Shown here in pieces: positions 22,150 to 32,899 of a stretch of DNA of 64,000 nt (positions are counted from its first letter, which is position 1; the number at the start of each line of letters is the position of its first letter). The notes under the pieces were generated by a model. It was not told the DNA's origin and did no database searches. It was given only the letters and a program-made list of their open reading frames with translations. Both the position numbers and the translations under genes were made by a program. Source of the stretch: Lithospermum erythrorhizon (Eukaryota > Streptophyta > Magnoliopsida > Boraginales > Boraginaceae); NCBI GenBank assembly GCA_019722365.1, contig JADFUC010001547.1, forward strand, positions 1 to 64,000, read 5' to 3'.

Positions 22150-22388
22150 TCAAATATTCGAATCGGATACGACTAATGTATATTTTCAACTTGCGACCGA
22201 GATGACTCAAGTGAAAGCGCAAACTTGTCTATAACTAGATAATTTTCTTCTCCACCATGCAAGACACGACTTACATAATAGACTAGCCTTTGTTGTCCTT
22301 CCACCTCGCAGATCAACACACTACTTATAGCTCTATTTGAGACGTCAAGGTATAAATGCAACATGTCCCATGGCTCGCTATGCATCGT
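22150..22388 (-). pseudogene. Gypsy RNase H of Tat element B, N-terminus cut off by copia insertion
   Basis: The open frame to the right edge carries DMLHLYLDVSNRAISSVLI and EGQQRLVYYVSRVLHGGE, the standard RNase H-like domain after gypsy RT (intact members read LYLAVSxxAVSSVLVRE and PVYYVSKALHGAE). The reading continues only to about 22389. There the copia 5' LTR begins, and the preceding polyprotein part (KEYLG-AQIL) is found 8.7 kb away at 31080-31120. This proves the split. Confidence 0.85.
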
Positions 22389-23288
22389 TGAAATCACCCA
22401 GACCGACATCTTCATCGCGCCTTATTAATTGTATCAATTCATTTACCGGTTTGGTTATGAGACGCTCGTAACTTAGTGTTCACCTTAGTAATGATATATT
22501 ACTAAAAAGTAGTTCTCATGATAATTTATGATTGGGTGAGCGATTGCTGATCTTACTATTAATCGTTATAATAGTAATTCACAATTATTATTATACAACT
22601 ATCATTATCTCGAGCTCTAGAAGGTCACACACATACAAAGGATATTCGAATAATATTTCATGAATGAAATTAACGAGACTTGTATATTGAGAAACGTATT
22701 TTCAATATTTATATATTTGTCAAATATATGTTATTGAACATCAATCGTTAAACTTGCAAGTTTAATCAATTAAGCAATTGAAATTGATGAATAAATTGAT
22801 AGTTATTCGATATAGTGATTAGTTAGTATTTTAATTGACTTGTTAAGTTAATTAAAATAACAACTCACTAGTAACTCATTATTTAATTGGGAGGCTCATA
22901 ACGGTCTAATTGCTAACGAGTTCCTTAACGAGCGGAATTTTGGGACTTGGCATTAAGAGGATTAGGTTTTTCATGACATAAGAATCACAAAGAACCTCCA
23001 CCTCCCTCTAGCTGAGCGCCGCCTTGGTGAATTGAAGATTTTGCTCTTCCACCTCATTTCATCCTCAAACTCTAGCAAAGCTCAAGTTCTCGGTTCGTTT
23101 CAAGTGGGCAATCTGCAGGATATCTTTCGGTGTTGAACAAACATTGAGAGGATCTGGCAGTTGTCACGGCGCACTTCAAGTGATTGGGTTCGATTGCCTC
23201 CGTTGAAAATGTAAGAATTTCGTGATTCATACATTTGTATTTTATGTTTGGGACACTTATAAATTCATAATTCATACTGATTCTAACA
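22389..23288 (+). repeat. 5' LTR of the nested copia element
   Basis: About 900 bp, TGAAATCA to GATTCTAACA. Homologous to 30083-31077 and 19775-20727 along its length, with many small indels. The interior starts AAGGGCCTCGTGAGCC, at best a weak primer-site match. Confidence 0.85.
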
Positions 23289-25332
23289 AAGGGCCTCGTG
23301 AGCCTACCTAAGTTTAATGTATTTTATCTAGTTTGATTATGTGTTGACATAGTTGTTAGTTAATTTGGATTATTTCATGATTTATATATTCAATTGATGA
23401 ATATATAATATGGAAAAATCAACCCATTTTATATATGTTTTACATGGCTGAACATCATCATGTATTGATTTTGATGATTTGAAGTTTATTTAATTGTTTC
23501 ATGAATTGAAAGGGATTAAAAATTGATTAATTTGCATTTTTAATTTGAGGTGTAATCATTTTCGATTTTACAATGAGGTTTATAAATTTCAAAATTATTT
23601 AAATTAAACCGTGTGTTCTCTGACCCTTTGAGGTTCATGCCAGTTGTTTTTCAGAATGTTTTGAATTTATTAAGTACCCAAAAAAAGTTATTAAATTTCC
23701 TGTCATGTTGGGGTTTGACCTAAAAACTAGAAGTGTTTTGATAAAATTCCACTCTGGAAGTGTTCAATGATATTGTTGATGTTCAAGAAAAATCCCAGAA
23801 TTTTTGAATTTTTAGAGCCTCCAAATCATTTTTGCCAAAGTTGCAATCGATCTCGAGAACCGAACCTAAACGACTACTAAAATCGGTCGCCGAATCTCGC
23901 GAACCAATTGGGCGCCGTCCGGTGCCGAATTGCACGCTCCAGCCACCGAAGAAGCGACATCGGCCGTGACCACGCACCGACCGGCACGTGTCCGTCAGGA
24001 AAGGGCCGGAGGCCGGCGGTTTTGGTCGCTGGGTTCGCCGTCCGCTTTAGAAAACCCTAAATGTATTTTTATGTAATTATTTTGGTTTTAAAATTTATTG
24101 GTAATTATTAATTTTACTTTAAATGTTAAATCATAATTTGGTCATTATAGATTGAATATATATCTTGAATGGCATTAAATTTGATTTATATTTCCCTTTC
24201 AAAATTATTTTCGTTAATTTGATATTTTTTGAAAATATCATGGATAATTTTTAAATTTTAAATTTTGGAGTTCATTACTTGTAAGCAATTATTCCATAAT
24301 TTAAGAGGTTGGTAATTATTGTAATAATTATCATTAATCACATGTGAATATATTTAAATTCAATATTTACATTAATTGATAATTAATTGTAAATATAATG
24401 GGTAACACTGGGCCAATTATGAACACAATTATTTTATTTCATTTAATATATGTGACATTAAGTGCATCTATTTGATTTAATGTTTTTTCCTATATATATC
24501 GTTATGGTCTTAGAACGGAGGTGTATCGATATTTAATTCCATGCTCTTCCGGTCTCAAGGCATCAGATTGGCCAGATAGCTTAATTCGGCTGAGTCATAT
24601 TATTTTATTTTATTTTATGTTTCTCCCACAAGATCGCATAGTTGTCTAAGTTGGGATTAGTGTATTTGAATTTTAATTCAAGACGGAGCTCGTGAGATTC
24701 TATGCCTGTAAGCACAAGAAATCGTATCAGGTTTATAGTTTTCAAGTTTTGAAATGTAATAGGCCTGTATCATCATACTATTTTATTTTCATGTTGTACA
24801 TATGCTTGATTATGTGCTACAACCGCATGGTAAAATAAAATCAAAGTAATAATAATCTCACCAATTTAAATTTAAGCAACGATCAAGCCAATTTTAAAGC
24901 GCGAACCGGTTGTATTATCTCGACACCGCGACGGCAGTGTTACGCTTTGCACTTTGATATGATAATGATCATGTTTAAGTGATTTCCACTAACGTTGTGG
25001 GCTTTCGATTATCATTCCAAGTGATTTTGGTTTAATTGGTATGCTTTAACCGTTTGTCTAGAATAAAAGTCGGGCAAGATCTTGAATAGTACGTTAACGA
25101 CATAAAAGAGTTAAGGTGAAGTTTTACATAATTATTGATAACCTACTATTATACCGACTGAAAATGTATGCAGTGTTGCTTGCTGATTTAAGTATAATAG
25201 GTTTTCATACTAATATATTTCGTGAGATTTCAAGTATTAGTATTTACTTACAATTTATTTGTAAGTGTTTAGCATTTATAGTTTACCGATTCTCGTTTGT
25301 TCTATTATTTACTTATTCTTTGTAGAATTTTA
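23289..25332 (+). other. Leader (5' untranslated interior) of the copia element
   Basis: Two kilobases between the 5' LTR and the gag start, without recognisable coding. Mostly A+T-rich, except for a G/C-rich island at about 23820-24060. Unusually long for a copia leader, so it may contain an inserted fragment. Confidence 0.5.
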
Positions 25333-26150
25333 ATGGCTACCGCTACTACTACTATAAAAACTGGCTGGCCAAGACTTGAAAAGTGCAGCTGACAACTCAA
25401 TCTTCGACGAGTGGTCTCGAAATTTGAATTATTCTCAAGCAAGAGAACTTAATACGCATCGGTCAGTAAGGTTCCTCCGAACCTAAATGATAGTGCTCCT
25501 ATCGTGAAAAGGGACTTCACAAGAAGCACAAGTCCGATGCTGTGGATGTCCAATGTCTCATGTCGGTCAATATGGAACCTTCGCTCCAAATTCAAGAGGA
25601 AAAGGTATGCATATGACATATATACCGCAACTTCGAGGAATTATTCCGAAAGAAGCTAAACGGTAGATAATGACATCGGGTTCTGGTGTTTCCTCGTGGA
25701 CAAAGAAGTTAAGAAACACAAAAGTCAAGCCCTCATATCATTAAAATGATTGGTTGGTCGATCGACCACCGGGCACCAAGGTCTCTCAAGAACCGGGTTG
25801 TGGATCTCATCTCAAGTCTTTCCATGTCAGCCTCCTTCGCCATCATGAACTTCAATATGCACAAGTTTGAGTTATCTCTAAACGAACTGCATAAGATGAT
25901 CATGAATGCTGAGACGAATCTAGGTAAGACTAAAACTTCTACTCCTTCTGTTTTGGTGGTCCAAAACAAGAAGAAATTCAAGAAGAAGAAGTTGTGTTTA
26001 CCAAAGAAAGTCGCAAGGTTCGGCGAATCCCAAAGCCAATGGTGGGAACACTAAAAGTGGATGACAAATACATTAAGGGAACCCAGGTCACCGGAAGCCC
26101 ACTCCGTAGGGAAGTTCACGGATGATAGGAAGAATGGTCTCACGACCACT
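25333..26150 (+). pseudogene. Copia gag remnant
   Basis: The ATG at 25333 starts MATATTTIKTGWP, followed in shifting frames by FDEWSRNLNYS, matching the FxxWxRNL motif near the copia gag N-terminus. Further on, an open frame (25746-26054) carries SASFAIMNFNMHKFELSLNE, then ELHKMIMNAETNLGK and SVLVVQNKKKFKKKK, the C-terminal UBN2-type gag pattern and the basic tail before the zinc knuckle. Gag would form the virus-like particle. The zinc knuckle itself is not readable. Confidence 0.8.
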
Positions 26151-26350
26151 CAAATTCTACATTTATGTATGTTATTGAAGCTTTAGCAACTTCTAATTCC
26201 TACTGTATGCCGACAATCGTCAGTGGGTTTCATATTTATCATAATATGTAGGAACTCAAGTCAAGTAGAAGACTGAAAGAGAGGGAGATGGATCTAATGC
26301 TGGGAACGGCGCTAGGTCGTGGCCCTCGCACTAGATCCATCGCTTAAATT
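26151..26350 (+). pseudogene. Copia protease remnant
   Basis: In plus-strand translation a HIYHNM-ELKSSRRLKEREMDLMLG stretch matches the segment just after the copia protease active site (SHICTN..L..SR.L..GE.DL..GNGA). The expected active-site triplet Asp-Thr-Gly upstream reads Pro-Thr-Ile at about 26208-26216, so the catalytic Asp is lost. Intact proteases of this type cut the gag-pol polyprotein. Confidence 0.7.
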
Positions 26351-26589
26351 CTCCGCCTCACGGCCTTGCTTTTGAACTTATCTGCCTATGTACCGCAATT
26401 CTCATAGAATATATTTCCATTTCTCGTTTTGAATAATGATGGGGTTTTCATTTTCAATAGATCCCGATGAATTTAGGATCACCTGTGAATGGGGTAGTAT
26501 TTGTACCGCCTCCTTCAAAAATGGTCTATTCGCTTTGTATTACTTAATGATTAAGTCATATAAGATAAACTTAAACGAATAAGCCTAAT

Positions 26590-27560
26590 GACTTAAAACC
26601 GTAGATACCTATGGCATTGCAAGCGTATTGGGTCATATTAACGAGAACCGAATCAAGAAACTCACTCCGCGGATACTTGAAGGTTTCGATTATGAATCAT
26701 AATGATAAGTGCTAATCTTGCCTGGGCAATGACTAAATCAATTCACCGATTCAATGAGTGGCGTGATTTATCGGGGATCATACATTCCGATGTACGGGGC
26801 CAATGAACACATCTGCAAAGAGAGGGAGGTTATAACTACTTCATTACATTTACCGATGATTACAAGTAGATAATGGTTTTGTGTATATGATGGTATTACA
26901 AACACGAGTCCTTTCTGAAATTCAAGGAGTTCCAAAATGAAGTACAAACCAATCAACAAGACAATAAAGATTCGTCCGATAGAGGTGGAGAATACTTGAG
27001 TCACGAAGTTCAATACTATCTTAGAGAGTGTGGTATTGTTTCACAACCTACTCCGCGTAAACGCCACAACATAACGGCGCGTTTGGAAAGGAGAAATCGA
27101 ACAATTCTCGATATGTCTGCCCATGACGAGCCTATCCGATCTACCAAGCACTTTCTCGGGGATATGCACTTCTAAGCGCCGACACTTACCTTTTTAAAAT
27201 GTGACAAACTAACAAAGTCGGTGAGAGAAACTCCCCATGAATCAACAGGTGGCTGGAAGATTCCCAAGTTTGGTTTTCTCAGATTGGGGTCATGGGCTTA
27301 TGTTAAGAGATTAACAAAGATAAACTTGCGCCCAAATCCGATAAATGCTATTTCATAGGTTATCCAAAGGGAAATGTTGGTTATTACTTACCTAAAGCAC
27401 AGAATAAAATCTACATCAAGTAAGACAGTGAGTGTTCCTGAAAAGAATATCCGCTCGTATGACTGTAAGAATGGTGTTCATCTCTTGATGAAGCTCAAGT
27501 TGATGAAGTCAATGTCGATGCATCTAATGCAACAGTACATCCGACGCACTCAATAAAGAA
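26590..27560 (+). pseudogene. Copia integrase remnant
   Basis: Pre-integrase zinc region at about 26600-26720 (LWH, LGHINE-like, then C-x-C near 26715). The core follows: IIHSDVRGP near 26777 (first Asp kept), FITFTDDYK near 26845, ESFLKFKEFQNEVQ, SDRGGEYLS near 26975 (second Asp), then LERRNRTILDM near 27085 (Glu of the triad). It ends with PKFGFLRLGSWAYVKRL and a CYFIGYPK-like block at 27350. The D,D,E set can still be seen, but several frameshifts separate the pieces. Its place before RT confirms Ty1/copia order. Confidence 0.88.
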
Positions 27561-27689
27561 TTGGCACCTTCTTTCATAGAAGATCCAAATTCGATCCACA
27601 AGAAGTTACGGAAGAACCAACCCCAGGGCATCTAACAGAGATCCTCACAAACCGTAGCTGGTACTTACGAAGCCTTCATCATTGAAAGT

Positions 27690-28640
27690 GACGAGCCCAC
27701 TCTATTATGTTAGTTTATAAATAGCAAGAATGCCGATTAAATGAAAATAGCCATGCAACTGGAGATGGATTCTATGTACCGTAACGTTCGTCTCCTTGGT
27801 TGATTTACCAAACGGGTTCGCCCCTATCAACGTAAATGGGTATTTAAGAAGAAACATGATAAAGATGGAAACGTCGATGTTTTCAAAGCTAGACTTGTAG
27901 CGAAAGGTTTCAAACAAGTTCACGGCGTGGACTATGACGAAACCTACGCCAGTTAGCTACGCTAAACTATCCGATAATTTTGAAGGTCACCGTAGTATTT
28001 CATGACTTTTAAATATGGCAAGACGGATGTAAAGACCGCTTCCCGAATGGAAATTTAGAGAGGATGTGTATATGGTGCAACCTCCAAAGCTTTTTATATA
28101 AACTCTAAAGGACCTAAGAAGGTATGCAAGTTGCAAAGGTCCATTTATGAAAGGTTAAGGCATCCCACAGTTGAAATCTACGTTTTGATGAATCAATTAA
28201 AGATTTTGATTTCATCAAGAATGAAGAAGAATCTTGTGTATACAAGAAGGTAAGTGGGAGTTATGTATCATTCATAGTCCTGTATGTCGATGACATACTC
28301 ATCATTGGAAACAACGTAGAAGTTACCGAACTACCAAGTGATCGGGTCATGGGTAAATGTTTCTCAAACGTAAGCGACTTAAAGCGAAGCACAATATATA
28401 CTTTCTGGAATAAAAGATCCATCGAGATCGGCCGTATATTAATTGACTTTGTCGATACCTATGTGAATAAGGTACCGCAGCAGTTCAACACGAGTAATTC
28501 CAAGAAGGGTAATCTCCCATGGCATACGGGATCGAACTTAGCGTGTTAATGTCATCCCACTACTAGCGCCGAGATGCAACAAAATGGTGGCGACTTACGC
28601 CTTCGGCTATAGATCCATCATGGGCGCCATGTTATGCACT
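27690..28640 (+). pseudogene. Copia reverse transcriptase remnant
   Basis: Plus-strand motifs in order: AMQLEMDSMY (27745), [20 protein letters not shown] (27835), [19 protein letters not shown] (27893), a damaged TDVKTA-FLNG block (28020), KVCKLQ.SIYGL-like at 28120, KNEEESCVYKKVSGSYV-like (28215), and LYVDDILIIG with codons for YVDD at 28283-28294. Then come a damaged MGKCFS block and a GSIMYAMLCTRPE-like stretch (28615). The catalytic YVDD is intact, although the frame is broken in at least five places. Confidence 0.9.
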
Positions 28641-29255
28641 AGACCGGAGGTGTCTTATAATCGAGTACACCGTGAGATACCAAGCTAATCCAGTAACCAA
28701 TCGACAAAGGAAGTGCATCTTGAAGTATCCGAAGTTAACTAAAGATGCTTTCTTGGTATAATACGCGGAGATGACGAGTTAGTAGCTCACTGGTGCACAC
28801 CGATGCCGCTTTCAAACCCACGTGTACCCACTATGTTCCCACCGGGTATGTATTTTGTCTCAACGTGGAGCAAAGATCTTGGAGGAGTTTCAGCGCAGTA
28901 CTATTGCCGATTCTACCACATAATCTCGAGTATATCACAGCTGTCTCGGCTCGCTGTTAAGCATGCTGATTAAGAAATTCTCGTGAACCCAGTCAGCGTA
29001 GTACCTAGCATTTAGGACGGGGCTTGAGTTACTTTGTGACAATACTAGGCGATAGCTCAAGCTAAAGAACCCTGTTATCACAAATCCAAGCACGCATTCA
29101 CGAAAAGTATCACCCACTGTAGATACGCTTACTGAGGTGATATCAAAGTATGTAAAAGTAGCAACAGAGGCTGATCTCGGCCGACCCCTTTACCAACCAC
29201 TAACCGCAAGCATGATGAGCATGCAATAACGTAGGTCTTAGAGATGTCTAGCAGG
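28641..29255 (+). pseudogene. Copia RNase H remnant
   Basis: Continues from the RT. Recognisable are the GYVFCLN block near 28847, a W-R-S-S-K-Q-like stretch, a degenerate DSTT-EAEYIA block near 28910-28945, and near 29180-29250 the C-terminal ADPFTKPL..S..MSSRYS-like segment. It is more decayed than the RT. Confidence 0.75.
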
Positions 29256-29261
29256 TATAGT

Positions 29262-29270
29262 TAAGTGGGA
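29262..29270 (+). other. Purine-rich tract after pol (copia PPT-like)
   Basis: AAGTGGGAG follows the pol end, the usual sequence of the copia polypurine tract. However, the recognisable LTR starts only 810 bp later, after a second purine-rich stretch (AAAGCGAGAAATTG at 30068-30081). Either this tract is internal or the LTR is longer than its homologous part. Confidence 0.4.
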
Positions 29271-30082
29271 GTCGTAAGATGTATCTATTGTGTTATGTGA
29301 ACAAATATTTGAATATGGTTGCTTCTTATATTCTAGTATATTTGTTTACCGAAGGCCTATATGTTTAAATTTACATATAATATACATGTATTGTATCCTC
29401 ATGAGTGAAAAGTGGAAATCCTCAGGTTAGTCTATGTTTTCTTGGGGAGAGGCAACATGAATTGTCGATTATACCTCTTCAAGCCTGTAAACATAGGATA
29501 CCCAAAGGCCTCGGGCCGATGCTTTCCGATAGTTGCATGTAAGAATTATATGACTAACATGGTGTTTTGATTAGTGATCAAGATTGATCACGTTAGCTCC
29601 CGCAGACTAGATCAATATCGTGGGCCGGTCCGTGATCGCGGAGTCGTACGACCGAACGAATTCATGTAAGAGCATGATATCTCGTGTCCTATGATATTTG
29701 CTTAGAATTTTAGGCCTCGACACCTCTGTACCTACCATATATAACTATTCATGTTATATAAGTTTCAGATTTCTTTGGACTATGACCAAACGCCCGCCTT
29801 TAAGTCGGGGATTATAACGCATATGTTAGGTCACACGGTGAGTATAGCGATAGATGTTGATATATATCGAGGATTTATCCGTTCTGATATAAAAGGCCAT
29901 CTCAGCCTCTCACATAGTCGGGTACCGATTAAGTTTATGCAACGCCATAAATGCTTGTCTGCCTCATACTGTGCAAAGAAAGTTGTGGGTGTTTCATGAC
30001 ACACTTATGGTTGGGGCCTACGACTAGAGATCGCGTGATAATTGAATTGTGTGCAATCGCCCGCGTTAAAGCGAGAAATTGC
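29271..30082 (+). other. 3' non-coding interior of the copia element
   Basis: About 800 bp with no recognised coding between the RNase H end and the 3' LTR. One 82-codon open frame (29751-29999) has no known motif. Confidence 0.5.
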
Positions 30083-31077
30083 TGTAAATCAATGAATTGA
30101 TTACCTTTATTGTGCCTGCTGCTATTAATTATGTATCAATTCATTTACCGGTTTGGTTAAATGAGATTACCAGAACTTAGTGTTCACCTTAGTAATGGTA
30201 TATTACTAGTGTGGGTTCTCATGATAATTTATGTTGGCGAAATTTTATCATAGATCTTTACTTTGTCAAGTTATAATAATAATAATCGTCAATTATTATT
30301 ATTATACAACTTATCATTATTCGAGTTTGTAGCGTCATAATATATAAGAATTTCAATAATATTTCATGAATGAAATTAAACGAGATCTGTATATTGAGAA
30401 ATGTATTTCAATATTTATATATTTGTCAAATATATATGCTGGGATGAACACCACCGTTAAACATTTAAGTTAACCACTAAATAATTGAAAATCGATGAAT
30501 AACTTGATAAGTTATTCGATAAGCACTAGTATTTTAATTGGACGGTTAAGTTAATTAAAATAGAACAATCCTCACTAGTAACTCATTATTTAATTGGGAG
30601 GCTCATAACGATCTAATTAAGTTAACGAGTTAAACCGATTTCTCTTAACAAGTCATTTTAACGAGTGGAATTTTGGGACTTGGTATTTAAGAGGGGATTA
30701 GGTTTTTTCATGACATAAGAATCACAAAAAACCTCCACCTCCCTCTCTAATAGTGCCGCCCCCCTCCCTTGGTGAATTGGAAGATTTTTCTCTTCCAATT
30801 CTCATTTCATCCTCAAACTCTAGCAAGTTCAAGTTCCCTGCCTGCTTCCTCTTGGCGTATGTCTAGAGGGACATCTTTCAAAGGTTGAACAAGCATTGGA
30901 GAGGATCTTTAGCGGCTAGTTTAGGCACTGTGGGGATTTGGGTTCAATTAAGTCTTGAAATGTAAGAATTCCCCGTATTCATACATTTGTATTTTACGCT
31001 AGATTAATTTACATTATTTCGGTAATCCTAATGACGAATCGTGTTTATCACTAATAAGTTCATACTAGATTCTAACA
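30083..31077 (+). repeat. 3' LTR of the nested copia element
   Basis: About 995 bp from TGTAAATCAATG to TAGATTCTAACA, colinear with 22389-23288. Directly after it, element B coding resumes on the minus strand at 31078. Confidence 0.85.
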
Positions 31078-31800
31078 AAGGACAAAGAATTTGGGCTTAA
31101 CCCAAATACTCTTTTTAACTCCTCGCTTTATGACATTCATCAATCCAATAAACTATTCCCGAGGCCGCCCGAGACTTCAAGAAAGGCAAATTTCGCTCAC
31201 CGTACTGGGATACGAACCGACTTAAGGTCAGTAAGGCTTCCTCGTGAGTGCTTGATACCCTTATATTCACAAAGGGGTGCATGTCAATCATGTATCCTAG
31301 AATTTTCCCGGTATACACCTAACGAGTACTTGTCTGGATTAATTCTGAGCCTACTCTTCCTCAACTAGTCAAATGTTTCCCTCAAATTTTTTCAAGTGGT
31401 CAGCTCGGACCTTGCTTTTTACTAACATATCATCAACATATATTTCCATGTTTCACCCAATCTGGGTGGCAAATTAAGTGGCCCCTGCATTCTTGAGGCT
31501 AAAGGCCATTACCTTCCAACAATATAACCCATACTCCGTTATAAAGAATTATTTTTCATCCTCAGTACCTGATTTGATGGTATCCTCGCGAAGCATCTAT
31601 AAACTCAAAGACTTTGTGACCCGGCATCTATCATCCACAAGCCTCGCTAGGCACGTGTGGCGTAAGTCTTTAGGACATGCTTTATTGAGGCTTGTAAAAC
31701 TGGTGGCACATTCTCCACGCTCCATTTGGTTTTTTCTTCCAATACCACGCTTTGCAATCCATTAAGAAAAATTGAGTTCGCGAATGGAATCGCCTCGCAA
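31078..31800 (-). pseudogene. Reverse transcriptase of Tat element B
   Basis: Minus strand, leftward: a TSLNKACPK-related region near 31700; HKVFEFIDASRGYHQI near 31600 (intact form with FxD..xGYxQ); CWKVMAFSLKNAGAT near 31500; IYVDDMLVKSK with the YVDD codons at 31429-31440, catalytic pair kept; GKILGYMIDMH near 31300; ALLTLSRFVSQYGERNLPF near 31200; WIDECHKA near 31130; and KEYLG-AQIL at the copia boundary. This is the complete gypsy RT order in several frames. The last motif is completed by the RNase H piece at 22388, beyond the copia insertion. Confidence 0.9.
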
Positions 31801-32040
31801 TAAATCAACTGCTCGACGGCTTGATTTTTTTTTCTCATCATTAAAGGTTTGTTTCTTTTGCTTAACGGCACGCATATGTAGTCCACGTGGTAGCTTTAGC
31901 AAATAGCGACTGATGCTGCCTATACTCTGCATATCCTCGCCTAAGCAAATAGTGTTCCTTGTATTCTTTAAGGCCAATCTAACTTTTCTGTATCTCTCTC
32001 CTCCAACATCATTCCTGCGAAAAGTTTTCTCCTGCCCCAA
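31762..32040 (-). pseudogene. Pre-RT linker of Tat element B
   Basis: A 92-codon open frame with ICLGEDMQSIGSISRYLL, corresponding to the AWxxxDMPGIDPxxIxHxL motif just before plant gypsy RT. It continues as MRAVKQKKQTFNDEKKK and SIRELNFS (intact relatives have VxQKRRxF..E....I...V..LL..GFIREVxFP). It lies immediately upstream of the RT start at about 31760. Confidence 0.8.
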
Positions 32041-32141
32041 TCCAATGGAACCTTGACAATCTCCTCATGAGTAATTGGTCTCTCGAGGTTTCCCCGCCCT
32101 TCGCACCATCACTCTTCCTTCTAGGCCTCTTCTTGTGGTTA

Positions 32142-32650
32142 TTATCTCATGATGATTTTCTCATCATGCTTTTCTTTTGCTTTTTTTTCTCGTTCCTTTC
32201 TTTCCCAAAGGTGGGACAGAAGTTTGATAACACATGCCGGCCTTCTTTTGATTACACATATTTCCCCTATGCACCCTGCGGTTAGGAACTTCATCATGAG
32301 GTGCAAAGGGGAAACAATCTCTCTTAAGGCATTCAGGATGAGTCGCCCAATCAACATGTTGTGTGATGAATCAGGGATGTCCACTACTGTGAACTGGGCT
32401 CTAATTGTAGATTTTTATTGCCTGCATTCACAAAGAAAAACTAAAGTCGCCATCCCTTTGATAAACCAATGCCCAAAAGAAATTTTGTTAAAGATGCCAG
32501 GCATTGGTTGTAACATGTTGCGAGGAAATCCCAGTTTGTCATATGTGCATAGATACAAAATATCTGTTGAACTCCTAGTATCCACCAACATTATTTTTAT
32601 GGTCTATTCGCACAATCGCAGTAATTATTACCGGATTCATCACGAGGCAA
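32142..32650 (-). pseudogene. Aspartic protease of Tat element B
   Basis: On the minus strand, codons near 32562-32588 spell IMLVDTRSSTDIL. This is the retroelement protease active site D-T/S-G-S-S with the Gly changed to Arg. Then follow a YDKLGF segment, VVDIPDSSHNMLIGRLIL and a LHLMMKFLTAGCIGE tail near 32384-32260, the usual LGRPWL..L.A..S..HL.LKFPT.GG.GE pattern. An intact enzyme would mature gag-pol. The Gly-to-Arg change and stop codons indicate inactivity. Confidence 0.8.
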
Positions 32651-32899
32651 CTCAAGGCTCAGAGTCACAAAGATTCTAAAAGTGAAATAGCTTCCACAGA
32701 TATGGGAATGGATGATGAGGAATATACTTCTCTTCTAGCATAATTTTTTCTTGAATTCCACTAATCACCCCGTCACGCACTCCCTCCTGAGATTGTGTCA
32801 ATATGAATAGTCAATCTAAGTCGCAAATCGAGTCTATTTCTGTTTTCTTCATTGCACTCGAAACGCCCGTGGATAGTTTCCCGTTTTCTGTGTGGACTT

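Larger units (their letters stand above)
22389..31077 (+). mobile_element. Full-length Ty1/copia retrotransposon nested in element B
   Basis: An 8.7-kb rightward element: 5' LTR 22389-23288, long leader, gag (25.33 kb on), protease, integrase, RT, RNase H (to 29.25 kb), 3' non-coding region, 3' LTR 30083-31077. Integrase lies before RT, the defining copia order. LTRs start TG and end CA. It inserted into element B between RT and RNase H, opposite in direction. All coding is frameshifted, although integrase DDE residues and the RT YVDD box survive. No clear five-base target duplication was found, so the ends have mutated or are off by a few bases. Confidence 0.9.

Noticed and set aside
29271..30082. 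Possible extension of the copia 3' LTR back to the AAGTGGGAG tract
   Set aside because: No matching sequence exists upstream of the 5' LTR or the solo LTR, both of which start at the TG..AAATCA boundary. The LTR was therefore kept at 30083.
32149..32679. 176-codon plus-strand open frame, the longest in the window
   Set aside because: It is the reverse shadow of the element B protease, whose motifs (DTRSS, IPDSSHNMLIG, HLMMKF) are clear on the minus strand.
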